Shown one piece after another: positions 16,607 through 25,200 of a stretch of 59,151 bases of DNA; position 1 is the first letter of the stretch; every line of letters starts with the position of its first letter. The position numbers were made by a program, and so were the translations under genes. The stretch is from an uncultured Oscillospiraceae bacterium (lineage in GTDB: Bacteria > Bacillota > Clostridia > Oscillospirales > Oscillospiraceae). The stretch covers positions 1-59,151 of the forward strand of contig CALWXG010000009.1 in NCBI GenBank assembly GCA_944385435.1, written 5' to 3'. The notes under the pieces were generated by a model that was given only the letters and a program-made list of their open reading frames with translations, searched no databases and was not told where the DNA came from.

Positions 16607-17697
16607 GTCTCCACCTCCCGGAAGCAGCGCACCAGGTGTCCGCCGCCGATGTCCCGCAGCTGAGGCTCCCGGGTCCGGCACTGCTCATCCGCATAGGGGC
16701 ACCGGTCACAGAACCGGCAGCCGGCCGGCATGTCGGAAAAATTGGGCACCGTGCCCTCAATGGTGAACAGGTCCCCCTTGATCTCGCTGCGCACCCGGGG
16801 AATGGCCTTCATCAGGCCCCGGGTATAGGGGTGGCGGGCATTCCGGAACAGCTCGGTCTTGTCCGCGTACTCCACAATCTGGCCGGCGTACATCACGTTG
16901 ACCTCGTCGCAGATATCCGCCACCACTCCCAGGTTATGGGTAATCATCAGGATGGACATCTCCCGGCTGCGCTGCAGCTGCTTCATCAGAGCCAGAATCT
17001 GGGCCTCCACCGTCACATCCAGGGCGGTGGTGGGCTCATCGGCAATGAGAAACTCCGGGTGGAGCACCATGGCCATGGCAATGCAGATGCGCTGGCGCAG
17101 GCCGCCGGAGAGCTGATGGGGATAGGACTTGTACCGCCGCTCCGGCTCCGGGATGCCCACATCCCGGAAGCTCTGGAGCACCCGCTCCCTGGCCTCCTTT
17201 TTGGACACCTTTTCATGGAGCAGAATGGCCTCCCGCACCTGCTTGCCCACTGTGATGGACGGGTTCAGAGCAGTCATGGGCTCCTGGAAGATCATAGTGA
17301 TGTTGTGTCCCCGGATGGAGCGCATCTGCTTCTCCGTCAGGGCGGTGATCTCCACCGCCCCTTCCGGGATTTCCGGAATCTCCGGCGCCTGCGCTGCCTG
17401 CGCCGGCCGGGACAGGCTCTTCTTTCCCGTCTGACTCTGGGTCAGCCGGGCCAGGTCCGCCTCGCTGCCGGGATAGTACAGGATGGAGCCGGACTGGATG
17501 CGGATGGGGTGGTCCAGCAGCCGCATCAGGGACCGGGCAGTCATGGACTTGCCGCAGCCGGACTCCCCCACCAGCCCCACGGTCTTTCCCCGGGGGATCG
17601 TCAGGTTCACCCCGTCCACCGGCGCCACCAGGTTCCCCCCCTTCAGGGGCAGAACGGTGTGCAGGTCGGTGACCTGCATCAGAATCTCGTTGTTCAT
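16603..17697 (-). CDS. Peptide ABC transporter ATP-binding protein, OppD/DppD type, with insertion
   Basis: 364-residue ATPase subunit. Walker A GLVGESGCGKSMTARSLMRL is near residue 40; the signature LSGGLRQRICIAMAM and Walker B LIADEPTTALDV are intact; GCRFCDRCPYADEQC is the C-terminal cysteine group. Between Walker A and the Q-loop there is an extra stretch of about 35 residues, rich in Gln, Ala, Pro and Glu (LTQSQTGKKSLSRPAQAAQA and on), where typical DppD proteins have a short turn. Start at 17697 is set by AAGGGGAAG; an upstream Met in frame lies inside the permease gene. Coupled to the next gene by a 4-bp overlap. Confidence 0.92.
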   Translation of the reverse strand: MNNEILMQVTDLHTVLPLKGGNLVAPVDGVNLTIPRGKTVGLVGESGCGKSMTARSLMRLLDHPIRIQSGSILYYPGSEADLARLTQSQTGKKSLSRPAQAAQAPEIPEIPEGAVEITALTEKQMRSIRGHNITMIFQEPMTALNPSITVGKQVREAILLHEKVSKKEARERVLQSFRDVGIPEPERRYKSYPHQLSGGLRQRICIAMAMVLHPEFLIADEPTTALDVTVEAQILALMKQLQRSREMSILMITHNLGVVADICDEVNVMYAGQIVEYADKTELFRNARHPYTRGLMKAIPRVRSEIKGDLFTIEGTVPNFSDMPAGCRFCDRCPYADEQCRTREPQLRDIGGGHLVRCFREVET

Positions 17698-17716
17698 AGG
17701 TCGCTTCCCCTTCCCG

Positions 17717-18613
17717 TCAGCGGTTCTTGGGATCCAGGGCATCGGTGAGCCCATCGCCCAGCAGATTGAAGCACAGCGTGGTGATCACGATGGCCAGTCC
17801 GGGGAAAATACCCAGATAGGGATAGGCCCGCATATGCTCCATAGCCTCGTTGAGCATGGAGCCCCACTCCGGAGCCGGGGCCTGGATCCCCATGCCCAGG
17901 AAGCTCAGGCTGGCAGCCGCCATAATGCAGCTGGACACGCTCATAAGCACATCCACCAGGATGGGTCCGAAACAGTTGGGCAGGATGTGGCGCAGGATGA
18001 TGGTCCCGTTTCCGGTACCGCTGGCCCGGGCCGCCTCCACATACTCCTGGTGCACCACGTTGAGCACGATGGACCGGATAATCCGGGCAAACCCAGGCAC
18101 AGAGGTGACCACCAGGGCGATGATGATCCCCCGCATCCCCTTGCCCAGCACCGCCACCAGGGTGAGCATGAGCAGAATGGACGGAATGCACACCAAAGAG
18201 TCCATAATGCGCATGACGATAATGTCATACAGCCCGCCGAAATAGGCGCAGGTGGCTCCGATGAGAATGCCCAGCACCATGGACACCGCGGTCGTGACAA
18301 TGCCGAAGAACAGGGAATACCGGGCCCCGTACATCACCCGGATAAACACATCCCGGCCGAATTTGTCCGTGCCGAACCAGTGCTCCGCGCTGGGCGGCTG
18401 GAGCAGCTCAGCGGGATTCAGGGCAGTCACCTCGGTATCATAGTCAAACAGGAAGCCTGAGACAACGGCCGCAATAATCATGAGGATGAGGATCACCAGC
18501 GCCGCCATGGACACAGGGTGCCGGGCAAAGTTGCGCCAGACATCCATGGCCGGGTTGGTCTGTCCGGCCATATCGGCCAGCCGCTTCTGACGGCTGCGTC
18601 TGCGTTTTGTCAT
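17717..18613 (-). CDS. Peptide ABC transporter permease, DppC/OppC type
   Basis: 298-residue inner-membrane permease. A basic cytosolic N-terminus (MTKRRRSRQKR) leads into a long first helix (VSMAALVILILMIIAAVVSG), the OppC_N domain and a BPD_transp_1 domain with the EAA loop YVEAARASGTGNGTIILRHI and LPNCFGPILV. Five or six helices in all. It sits 12 bp behind the DppB-type gene with GAGGAGG before its ATG and pairs with it as permease heterodimer. Confidence 0.93.
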   Translation of the reverse strand: MTKRRRSRQKRLADMAGQTNPAMDVWRNFARHPVSMAALVILILMIIAAVVSGFLFDYDTEVTALNPAELLQPPSAEHWFGTDKFGRDVFIRVMYGARYSLFFGIVTTAVSMVLGILIGATCAYFGGLYDIIVMRIMDSLVCIPSILLMLTLVAVLGKGMRGIIIALVVTSVPGFARIIRSIVLNVVHQEYVEAARASGTGNGTIILRHILPNCFGPILVDVLMSVSSCIMAAASLSFLGMGIQAPAPEWGSMLNEAMEHMRAYPYLGIFPGLAIVITTLCFNLLGDGLTDALDPKNR

Positions 18614-18625
18614 TTTTCTCCCTCC

Positions 18626-19552
18626 TCAGCCCATGTTGTCCCGGATCTTGGGATTGAGCAGCGCGTTGATCAAATCCATGGCCAGCATGATGAGCATATA
18701 CAGCAGGGACAGGAAGATGGTTGCCCCCAGCACAATCATGGTCTCCTTTTTGTTGATAGCCTCCAGAATGGCCGTGCCGAATCCAGGCATGCCGAAGATC
18801 TGCTCAGCGATCACTGCGCCGCCCAGCAGCCCGGCAAAACTCATGCCCAGCTGAGTAATGACCGGCAGCATGGCGTTGCGCAGCACATGGACAAACACAA
18901 TCCGCCCCGGACCCGCGCCCTTAGCCCGGGCCGTGCGCACATAGTCCGAACTCAGCGCCTCCAGCATGGTCATGCGCACCATCCGGGCCACATAGGCGGA
19001 AGACGGAATGGCCAGGGTGGCCACAGGCATGACATAATGCTTCCAAGTGCCGATGCCAAAGGGCGGCAGCAGCCCCAATTGGTAGGAGAACAGCAGCAGA
19101 AGGAGCAGGCCCAGCCAGAAGCCGGGAATGGAAGCCAGCACCAGGGAGACCACCGTGGTCCCGGTATCCGCGATGGTTCCCTTCTTCACCGCCGCCAGCA
19201 CGCCGATCGGAATCCCGATGAGGGCGGAAAACAGCACTGCAAACAGCGCCAGCTTCAGCGTGGTGGGAAATTTGGGCATGAGCAAGTCCACCACCGGCAC
19301 GCCGCTGGAATAGCTCTCCCCGAAGTCTCCCTGCAGCGCGTTGAGCATATAGTCCGCATACCGCACCAGGACCGGCCGGTCATAACCCACCGCATGGTTG
19401 TACTCGGCGATTTCCTCCGGGGTGGCTGTGATGCCCAGGGCTACGCTGCCCGGGCTGCCTGCCGAGAAAGACATGATGAGGAACGTGACAAACGTGATAA
19501 TGAAGATGGAAGGGATGATGAACAAAATCCGCTTCACCGCAAATTTCAGCAT
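18626..19552 (-). CDS. Peptide ABC transporter permease, DppB/OppB type
   Basis: 308-residue inner-membrane permease starting MLKFAVKRILFIIPSIFIIT. The extracytoplasmic loop (AEYNHAVGYDRPVLVRYADY) and the EAA motif SDYVRTARAKGAGPGRIVFV with VLRNAMLPVIT are typical for DppB. It begins four bases behind the stop of the S9 peptidase gene with GAAGGAGTG upstream, which ties peptide cleavage and peptide uptake to the same message. Confidence 0.94.
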   Translation of the reverse strand: MLKFAVKRILFIIPSIFIITFVTFLIMSFSAGSPGSVALGITATPEEIAEYNHAVGYDRPVLVRYADYMLNALQGDFGESYSSGVPVVDLLMPKFPTTLKLALFAVLFSALIGIPIGVLAAVKKGTIADTGTTVVSLVLASIPGFWLGLLLLLLFSYQLGLLPPFGIGTWKHYVMPVATLAIPSSAYVARMVRMTMLEALSSDYVRTARAKGAGPGRIVFVHVLRNAMLPVITQLGMSFAGLLGGAVIAEQIFGMPGFGTAILEAINKKETMIVLGATIFLSLLYMLIMLAMDLINALLNPKIRDNMG

Positions 19553-19555
19553 AAA

Positions 19556-21526
19556 TCAGCACTCCTTCAGGTGCTCGTCCAGGAACAGCTGCATCTCGGC
19601 GATGGTCCGCCAGAACACCTCTCCCTTGCCCCGGTCGTGGCTGCCTTCCGCCAGCACCCGCAGCAGAATGGGGTTGCCGCTCTGGTTTTCCGCCTGCATC
19701 CGGGCGGCAAACTTCTTGCCGTGATAGGGCGGCACGTTGTTGTCCAGCTCCCCGGTCTGGATGTAGGTGGGCGGATAGTCTGTCTTCCGCACGTTGTGGT
19801 AGGGGGAGTAACTGAGCAGGTACTCAAACATCTCCCGGCTCTCCCTGGGGTTGCCGTATTCGGTGATGTACATGGGGCCCCGGTCGTCCTCCGCAAAGTG
19901 AATCATATCCGTGTGCGGCACCGAATCGATGACGCAGCCCCACAGGTCAGGCCGCATGGTCACCAGGGCGGACATAAGCAGGCCGCCGTTGGAACATCCT
20001 GCAATCCCGATCTTTCCGGCGCAGGTCCAGCCGTCCCGGATGATCTGCTCGGCCACGCCGATGAAATCCTCGTAGCAGTGGCGCTTGTTCCCGGCCATGC
20101 CGGCCTCATGCCATTTGGGCCCGTATTCATTGCCTCCCCGCAGGTTGCAGTGGACGTAAATGCCTCCCTGCTCCACCCACCGGGGCACCACGATCTGGGT
20201 CACCATCTCCTGGTAGCTGGGCGGCATGGAAATATTGTAGCCGCCGTAGGCATACATCAGCACCGGGGTTTTGCCGTCTGGCCGGGCATCCTTTTTCCGC
20301 ACGATGTAATAGGGAATGGGAGTGCCGTCCCCGGCGGAGGGGGCGAAGTGCTGCTCCGCAACCTGGTCGGGATAGGTGTCCTGGCAGCCCCGCATCACGG
20401 TCTCCATCGTCCCGCCGTCAAAGCGCAGGATGCTGGGCGGGATCAGGAAGGACTCAAACCGCAGAAACACCTCGTTTTCCCCATGTCCTACCAGCGCAAG
20501 GGCCCCATAGGGGTCGGGCAGAGGCACTTCCTCCCCGGTCTCCAGGCAGACCAGCCGGCTGCTCACGTCCCGGCAGGCCAGGAGATACAGCTTTCCCCCC
20601 ACGGAAAAGCCGCTGTCCAGAATCAGCTCGCTCTCCGGCATCACCGTCTCGGGAGCGCGGGCTCCGGAGACCCGGATCACCGCGCCCCGGTCCGCCTCGG
20701 ACACGGTGATGAAATAGTGCTCTCCGTTCAGAGAGTCAAGATACTTCCACTCCACCGGGTGATCATTGAGTACCTCAGCCCGGCCAGAGGCGGTGTCGAT
20801 GGCCACCCAGCGGGCCAGGGCGTAATCCTGGCACACCATGGCCATGATCCAGGCTCCGTCCCGGGAGGAGGCCACCTGTCCGAAGATGGCGTAGCTGTCG
20901 TCCTCGTACACCACCGACTCCTTCATGCTCTTCGGGTCGAAGCGGTAGAAGACGGAGTGGCTCTGCTGCGTCTCAGAGTTGGCCAGGGTGGATGAGTAGT
21001 ACAGGCAGCCGTCCCCCTTGGACCAGCAGAAGCTGAACACCTCGTGGACCTCGTGCAGGAGAATCCGCCGGTCCATGTCGCACAGGGCCACGCTGGGCCG
21101 GGCAGCGCCGGGATGCTGCACCATCAGAGCCAGCAGGCTGTCGTTGCAGGGACATGGATAGGCGCTGAACACCACCAGCCCGTCCAAGGCATGCACCTGG
21201 GGCAGGCCGTCCGCATCCTCAAAGCTGCGGTTCAGCACCCGGATCTTGTAGTTTCCGTCCTCAGTCAGGCAGGCCAGATAGCCGTCCTTCCAGGGAACCA
21301 GCTCCCGGGGCAGGCCGGGCAGCTTGTCCGCCTTCAGCCGGTCAATCTTCTCCTCCAGCGGCCGGGAGGCAAAATAGCTGTCGGTAAACGCGTTCTCCCT
21401 GGCTACAAAGTCCAGGACCTCCGGGTCTTTTGCGTTGCGCAGCCAGGCGTAGGGGTCAGGGAGGCTGGTGCCGAACCAGTCCTCCACCTTGTCCACGGTG
21501 GGACAGACAGGATATTGGTATTTCAT
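19556..21526 (-). CDS. S9A prolyl oligopeptidase
   Basis: Cytosolic serine peptidase that cuts short peptides after proline. 656 residues, close to the usual 680-700. The N-terminal beta-propeller starts MKYQYPVCPTVDKVEDWFG with DPYAWLRN, a signature of the family. The catalytic domain has the nucleophile in GIAGCSNGGLLMSAL at about residue 512, the acid in QTGELDNNVPP near 594 and the histidine in AEGSHDRGKG near 629, so the triad is complete. The start ATG overlaps the stop of the amidohydrolase gene, with GAAGGAG upstream; no signal peptide. Its place between amidohydrolases and an oligopeptide permease suggests it trims imported proline-containing peptides. Confidence 0.94.
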   Translation of the reverse strand: MKYQYPVCPTVDKVEDWFGTSLPDPYAWLRNAKDPEVLDFVARENAFTDSYFASRPLEEKIDRLKADKLPGLPRELVPWKDGYLACLTEDGNYKIRVLNRSFEDADGLPQVHALDGLVVFSAYPCPCNDSLLALMVQHPGAARPSVALCDMDRRILLHEVHEVFSFCWSKGDGCLYYSSTLANSETQQSHSVFYRFDPKSMKESVVYEDDSYAIFGQVASSRDGAWIMAMVCQDYALARWVAIDTASGRAEVLNDHPVEWKYLDSLNGEHYFITVSEADRGAVIRVSGARAPETVMPESELILDSGFSVGGKLYLLACRDVSSRLVCLETGEEVPLPDPYGALALVGHGENEVFLRFESFLIPPSILRFDGGTMETVMRGCQDTYPDQVAEQHFAPSAGDGTPIPYYIVRKKDARPDGKTPVLMYAYGGYNISMPPSYQEMVTQIVVPRWVEQGGIYVHCNLRGGNEYGPKWHEAGMAGNKRHCYEDFIGVAEQIIRDGWTCAGKIGIAGCSNGGLLMSALVTMRPDLWGCVIDSVPHTDMIHFAEDDRGPMYITEYGNPRESREMFEYLLSYSPYHNVRKTDYPPTYIQTGELDNNVPPYHGKKFAARMQAENQSGNPILLRVLAEGSHDRGKGEVFWRTIAEMQLFLDEHLKEC

Positions 21527-22680
21527 CAATCGTTCTCCTTCTGATAGACGCTCTCGCCGTCGATGAACACCCGCTCCAGCACCGCGTCGGCGGCCAGGGT
21601 GGGCAGCTTGCTCCAGATGAGGATATCCGCGTCCTTGCCCACGGTGAGGGAACCTACCCGGTCGGACACGCCTACGATTTCGGCCGCATTGCTGGTCACC
21701 ATGGCCAGGGCCCGCACCGGATCCATCCCCCGGCGCACACACTCGCCCATCTCGAAGAGCAGCATGTTCACCGTGGTCACCGGTCCGTCGGTCATCACCG
21801 CCACACTCACGCCCTCATCATCCAGGCCCTTGCAGCACTCGTAATCCAGCTTGCCTCCCTCGCCGGGGAACAGAGGCTCGCAGGTGGGGCCGAAAATAAC
21901 GCCGTGGATGTGGGGGTCGTTCAGCTCCTCCAGATAATCGCTGGCGCCCTGGGCGTGATCCACCGTCACCAGGATGTCAAACTCTTTGGCAATCTCCAGC
22001 AGAGTCATCATGTCGTGCATGTAGCTGTGCACCTTCAGGGGGATCTTCTTCTCCAGCACGGGAATGCCGTGCTCCAGCCCCAGATCATAGGGGGGCTGCT
22101 TGGCCGGGTCGTCGCCGGCGTCCGCCTTCTTTTTCATGTACTCCTGCACGTTGCGCAGATAGCTCCGCATCAGGTTGGCAATAGCCATCCGGGTCATGGG
22201 CGCCAGGTTCTTGGGGGAGTAGCATCCCTTGGGGTTGATACCCATGGCGCCCTTCATGGCCACAGGGCGGCGCACCACCCGGTCCTTGCCGGCAGACTTG
22301 TAGGCCACCACCCAGCCGCACACCACATTGGCGGAGCCGGGAGCCACACAGGAGGTGGTGATGCCCTGCCGGATCACCGTATCAAAAATCTTATCGTTGG
22401 GGTTGATGCCGTAATAGGCGTCCAGTTCCGGAGTGAGGGGGTTGGTAATCTCATTGAGATCTTCCTGGTTCGGGCCGATGCCGGCAATGCCGCCCACATG
22501 GCTGTGGGCGTCCACGAAGCCGGGGGTAACGCACTTTCCGGCAGCGTCGATCACCTGGGCTCCTTCCGTGGAAAGGCCCTGCCCGATCTGGGTGATCTTC
22601 CCGTCCTTCACCCGGAGGTCTGCCTGAATAACCCCCTGGCCGTCCATGGTGTAAAGGGTTCCGTTCTGGATTACATACAT
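21526..22680 (-). CDS. Metal-dependent amidohydrolase (imidazolonepropionase-like, intact metal site)
   Basis: 384-residue cytosolic amidohydrolase of the COG1228 type; such enzymes hydrolyse cyclic amides or dipeptides such as prolidase-type X-Pro substrates. The metal ligands are present: HSH at residues 59-61 (GFVDAHSHVGG), histidines in KVHSYMHDMM and TVDHAQGASDY, and the late aspartate in AVMTDGPVTT. The start ATG at 22680 lies inside the end of the preceding gene, overlapping it by 10 bp. It shares about the same layout as its upstream neighbour, so the two arose by duplication. Given the S9A peptidase next to it, hydrolysis of short proline peptides is a fair guess, not shown. Confidence 0.85.
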   Translation of the reverse strand: MYVIQNGTLYTMDGQGVIQADLRVKDGKITQIGQGLSTEGAQVIDAAGKCVTPGFVDAHSHVGGIAGIGPNQEDLNEITNPLTPELDAYYGINPNDKIFDTVIRQGITTSCVAPGSANVVCGWVVAYKSAGKDRVVRRPVAMKGAMGINPKGCYSPKNLAPMTRMAIANLMRSYLRNVQEYMKKKADAGDDPAKQPPYDLGLEHGIPVLEKKIPLKVHSYMHDMMTLLEIAKEFDILVTVDHAQGASDYLEELNDPHIHGVIFGPTCEPLFPGEGGKLDYECCKGLDDEGVSVAVMTDGPVTTVNMLLFEMGECVRRGMDPVRALAMVTSNAAEIVGVSDRVGSLTVGKDADILIWSKLPTLAADAVLERVFIDGESVYQKEND

Positions 22681-23831
22681 TTCATTGCATCCCCTTCCTG
22701 ATAGATCACCTGACCGGCCTGGTAGGTGCGCACAATGTGAGCCTGATAGCTTTCCAGCGGGTTGGCGCTCCAGATCACCACGTCGGCCCGCAGGCCCTCC
22801 CGGAGCGAGCCGGTGATGTCGTCCACACCCATAATCCTGGCCGGGACGCTGGTGAGCATGGGCAGCACCTTCTCGCTGTCGTGGAGCACCTTCATCATCT
22901 CGATGCCATTCCACAGCATGTCCTCCCGGGCCCCCATGCTGTTGGTGTAGGTGCCGCTGAAGGCCACGCTTACGCCCTGTCCGCTCAGTTTCGCCATAGC
23001 CTTCCAGTCCATGGTCATGGCGTCCTCATCCAACGGGTTGGAGGCATAGCGGGCGATCACAGGGATTTTGTTCTCCACAATCCACTCCTCATCGCCGGTA
23101 AGGCCGAAGCCGTTGACCAGCACCAGACGAATCTTGGGATAGTCCTGAAGAATGTCCCACACCTGCCGGGCGGAAGCGCCGCTGTCGCAGGAAACGAACA
23201 GGGGCAGCTGTCCTTCCACCACCTGTTTCAGGGCCGCCAGTTTGTCATCTTTCGGCTTGCCCTCCTCCTCTTTGTACTCCGAAGCCTTGCGCAGCTGAAG
23301 CGCAAAATTGGCAAAGGTCCACATCCGGGTCATGGGCGCCTGCTGACGGCTGCCATAGGTCTTCTTCAGATTGGGCGTCACCGAGGCCATCATGCCGCAG
23401 CCCCGTTTCAGGCACATCTTATAGGGATTGACCCCGTCCACGCAGAACATGGCAATGGTGCCGCCAAACAGATTGTTGTCTGCAGGCGCCACGCCGCAGC
23501 AGGTCAGGCCGAAGGCGCCCAGCTGCTGATAGGTAGCCGCCCGGCCGTTAAAAGCGTAGAAGCCGTCCAGTTCCGGCATGATGGGATTGCTCCGCTCGTC
23601 ATTGTCGTTGGACGATGGACGGATCTCCGTCATGGAGCCGTTGATTCCCCAGACGGAAACAGGCTGGACAAAACCAGGAAACACCTCCATCCCCGACGCG
23701 TCAAATACTTCTTCTCCCTGCTCAGGGGCAAGATCCTTCCCGATGGCGAGGATCCTGCCCTGCCCGATACGCAGGTCCTGGCACGATACGGCGCCGAGTC
23801 CGTCATGGAGCCGGCCATTTTTGATCAACAC
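22671..23831 (-). CDS. Amidohydrolase-fold paralogue without metal ligands (probable pseudoenzyme)
   Basis: 386 residues, collinear with the downstream amidohydrolase over nearly the full length (shared blocks GCGMMASVTPNLK versus GINPKGCYSPKN, APMTRM, and the VW-W composite domain at both ends). The catalytic residues are gone: HSH at 59-61 becomes VSV at 58-60 (GFVQPVSVWG), KVHSYMHD becomes FVSCDSGA, TVDHAQGAS becomes LVNGFGLTG, and the late TDGP aspartate becomes SGTYT. The frame is intact, the gene is first in the operon and tightly coupled, so it is not simply decaying. The start is GTG at 23831 with GGAAGGAG seven bases upstream. A structural or regulatory partner of the active paralogue is my inference. 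Confidence 0.82.
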   Translation of the reverse strand: MLIKNGRLHDGLGAVSCQDLRIGQGRILAIGKDLAPEQGEEVFDASGMEVFPGFVQPVSVWGINGSMTEIRPSSNDNDERSNPIMPELDGFYAFNGRAATYQQLGAFGLTCCGVAPADNNLFGGTIAMFCVDGVNPYKMCLKRGCGMMASVTPNLKKTYGSRQQAPMTRMWTFANFALQLRKASEYKEEEGKPKDDKLAALKQVVEGQLPLFVSCDSGASARQVWDILQDYPKIRLVLVNGFGLTGDEEWIVENKIPVIARYASNPLDEDAMTMDWKAMAKLSGQGVSVAFSGTYTNSMGAREDMLWNGIEMMKVLHDSEKVLPMLTSVPARIMGVDDITGSLREGLRADVVIWSANPLESYQAHIVRTYQAGQVIYQEGDAMKCM

Positions 23832-23931
23832 GGCAATTCTCCTTCCTTTCCTCCCGATGCAGCACATCGTCGCTTTACTTCGTCAAAGTTTTCTGCGAAT
23901 AAATATACTCTTCGCTTTGTTGAATGGCAAC

Positions 23932-23960
23932 ATTGTACTGTAAACACGTTTACATTGCAA
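23932..23960 (-). promoter_or_regulatory. Promoter of the peptide operon
   Basis: On the minus strand TTGCAA, 17 bases, TACAAT. The whole spacer is filled by the palindrome described at 23939-23954. It drives the eight genes from 23831 down to 14024. Confidence 0.75.
23939..23954. promoter_or_regulatory. Palindromic operator, likely for the divergent TetR-family repressor
   Basis: TGTAAACACGTTTACA has 7-bp inverted arms around AC and lies exactly between -35 and -10 of the peptide-operon promoter; a bound dimer would block RNA polymerase. The tetR-like gene starts about 105 bp away on the other strand. Confidence 0.72.
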
Positions 23961-24003
23961 GAGCAATTTCTACAAAAATCTCCGTGCATCTTTTTGGGGA
24001 GTG

Positions 24004-24012
24004 TGGTATAAT
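24004..24012 (+). promoter_or_regulatory. Extended -10 promoter of the TetR-family gene
   Basis: TGGTATAAT on the plus strand, 49 bp before the chosen start codon; no good -35 is visible, as is common for extended -10 promoters. The operator is about 50 bp upstream of it. Confidence 0.6.
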
Positions 24013-24060
24013 TATGTCACATCATTTTCCATATTTCTCCCAAAAAGGATGGTTGGTTCC

Positions 24061-24720
24061 ATGAGTCCAAAATCACCCTTCCAACGCCTGCCCTTGAAAA
24101 AACAGCAGGAATTGCTGAATACCGCTATGAAACTCTATGCAGAGCGCCCATATGAGAAGATTACCGTTCGGCTGCTGTGCAGGGAGATGGGACTGAATTC
24201 CGCCACGTTCTACCGCTATTTCAACTCGAAGGACGATCTTCTCCTCTATTTGTCCCAGATTCTCATCAACCGGGAAGTAGACTATCTTCTTGTGGAACTG
24301 GATTGCAAAAGTGTTGATGCTGACAGTTTCTTTCCTGAATTTTCCTCCGATAAGCCGGATTATTATTCACAGCTGGAGCATCAGTTTCTGCTGGCCGTCA
24401 ACCGGATGCCCCTCGCTGTCATTCACAATCTGATTTTTCATCTCTCTGAAGCCAACCAGCGCTACTACCGCGCCATTCTGGAGCGGGAGCAGGCAGCGGG
24501 CAAATTGCGTCCCGGCGTGGACATCGACCTGATCGCCTATATGTACGCCACCACCGGCTACAATCTGCTCACCTACTGCACGGACCGCGGACTGGATCAC
24601 CAGGAATACGTCCGGCGCAAGATCTATTTCTACTACGACTTTTTCTATCGCGGCATCCTGCTGCCGGACGATCCGGAGGCGTGCGCAGACCGCCCCTCTC
24701 CCGACGGCGCCGACCAGTGA
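24061..24720 (+). CDS. TetR-family transcriptional regulator
   Basis: 219-residue DNA-binding regulator. The helix-turn-helix is ITVRLLCREMGLNSATFYRY with FNSKDDLL behind it (residues about 34-61), the standard TetR signature. The ligand domain is not identifiable by eye, although the layout with a FYYDFFYRG C-terminal helix resembles the TetR_C_7-like group. Start chosen at the ATG of MSPKSPF; the frame is open further up but runs through the -10 box, and another ATG at 24049 sits on the ribosome site. It is divergent from the peptide operon with the operator between them, so it most likely represses that operon and responds to a peptide or derived metabolite. Confidence 0.85.
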   Translation: MSPKSPFQRLPLKKQQELLNTAMKLYAERPYEKITVRLLCREMGLNSATFYRYFNSKDDLLLYLSQILINREVDYLLVELDCKSVDADSFFPEFSSDKPDYYSQLEHQFLLAVNRMPLAVIHNLIFHLSEANQRYYRAILEREQAAGKLRPGVDIDLIAYMYATTGYNLLTYCTDRGLDHQEYVRRKIYFYYDFFYRGILLPDDPEACADRPSPDGADQ

Positions 24721-24831
24721 CTGCGCCGCCCGCCCGCTCCCCCGCTTCAGCAGCCCCGGGTCTGCCCTCTCGGCACGCCCCGGAGCTGCTCTTTCGGGGG
24801 TAGGGCTCACCCATCGGGGACATCCTGTAGC

Positions 24832-25095
24832 CCGCCGTCTCTACTCTATGACCGGGTCCGTGGCAACGTTTCTACGGAGACCCTGCACTGCCTGTTCACC
24901 TATTCCCAAAAGCAGAGCGTCCACAAAGCCCTGCATATCCACAGAAATACACTCAGCTACCGGATTGAAAAGCCGGAAAGCATGGTGCATATTTCCTGGG
25001 ATAACCATGATGCTCTCTTCTCCCTAGCGCTCTCCTGCCGCCTGCTCCGAGACTTCCCTCCGGTGGAAAATGCAGACTCCCCGACCCTCATTTGA
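24832..25095 (+). pseudogene. Remnant of a PucR/CdaR-type regulator (C-terminal HTH only)
   Basis: In one plus frame ending at the TGA at 25093 the sequence reads LLYDRVRGN, then TETLHCLFTYSQKQSVHKAL and HIHRNTLSYRIEK, which is the PucR_C helix-turn-helix (compare NIHRNTLFYRLARINE in the intact regulator at 44534). No start codon, ribosome site or N-terminal part is present upstream; the frame degenerates before 24832. The remnant lies at the far end of the catabolic cluster whose other end has an intact PucR gene. It is too different from that gene to be a recent copy. Confidence 0.68.
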
Positions 25096-25113
25096 AAAAT
25101 CCTGCCTCATATA

Positions 25114-25160
25114 GCGCAGCCCGGCGAACCTGATTCTGTCCGCCGGGCTGCGCTGTTTTT
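25114..25160. terminator. Strong bidirectional terminator at the end of the catabolic cluster
   Basis: 13-bp stem (GCGCAGCCCGGCG and complement), 14-nt loop, followed by TGTTTTT on the plus strand; on the minus strand a run of five T comes a few bases after the stem. It ends the long minus-strand cluster and the regulator remnant. Confidence 0.82.
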
Positions 25161-25200
25161 CATAATTCCACAATCCGTTTAATCCGCGATCTGTCCTCAG

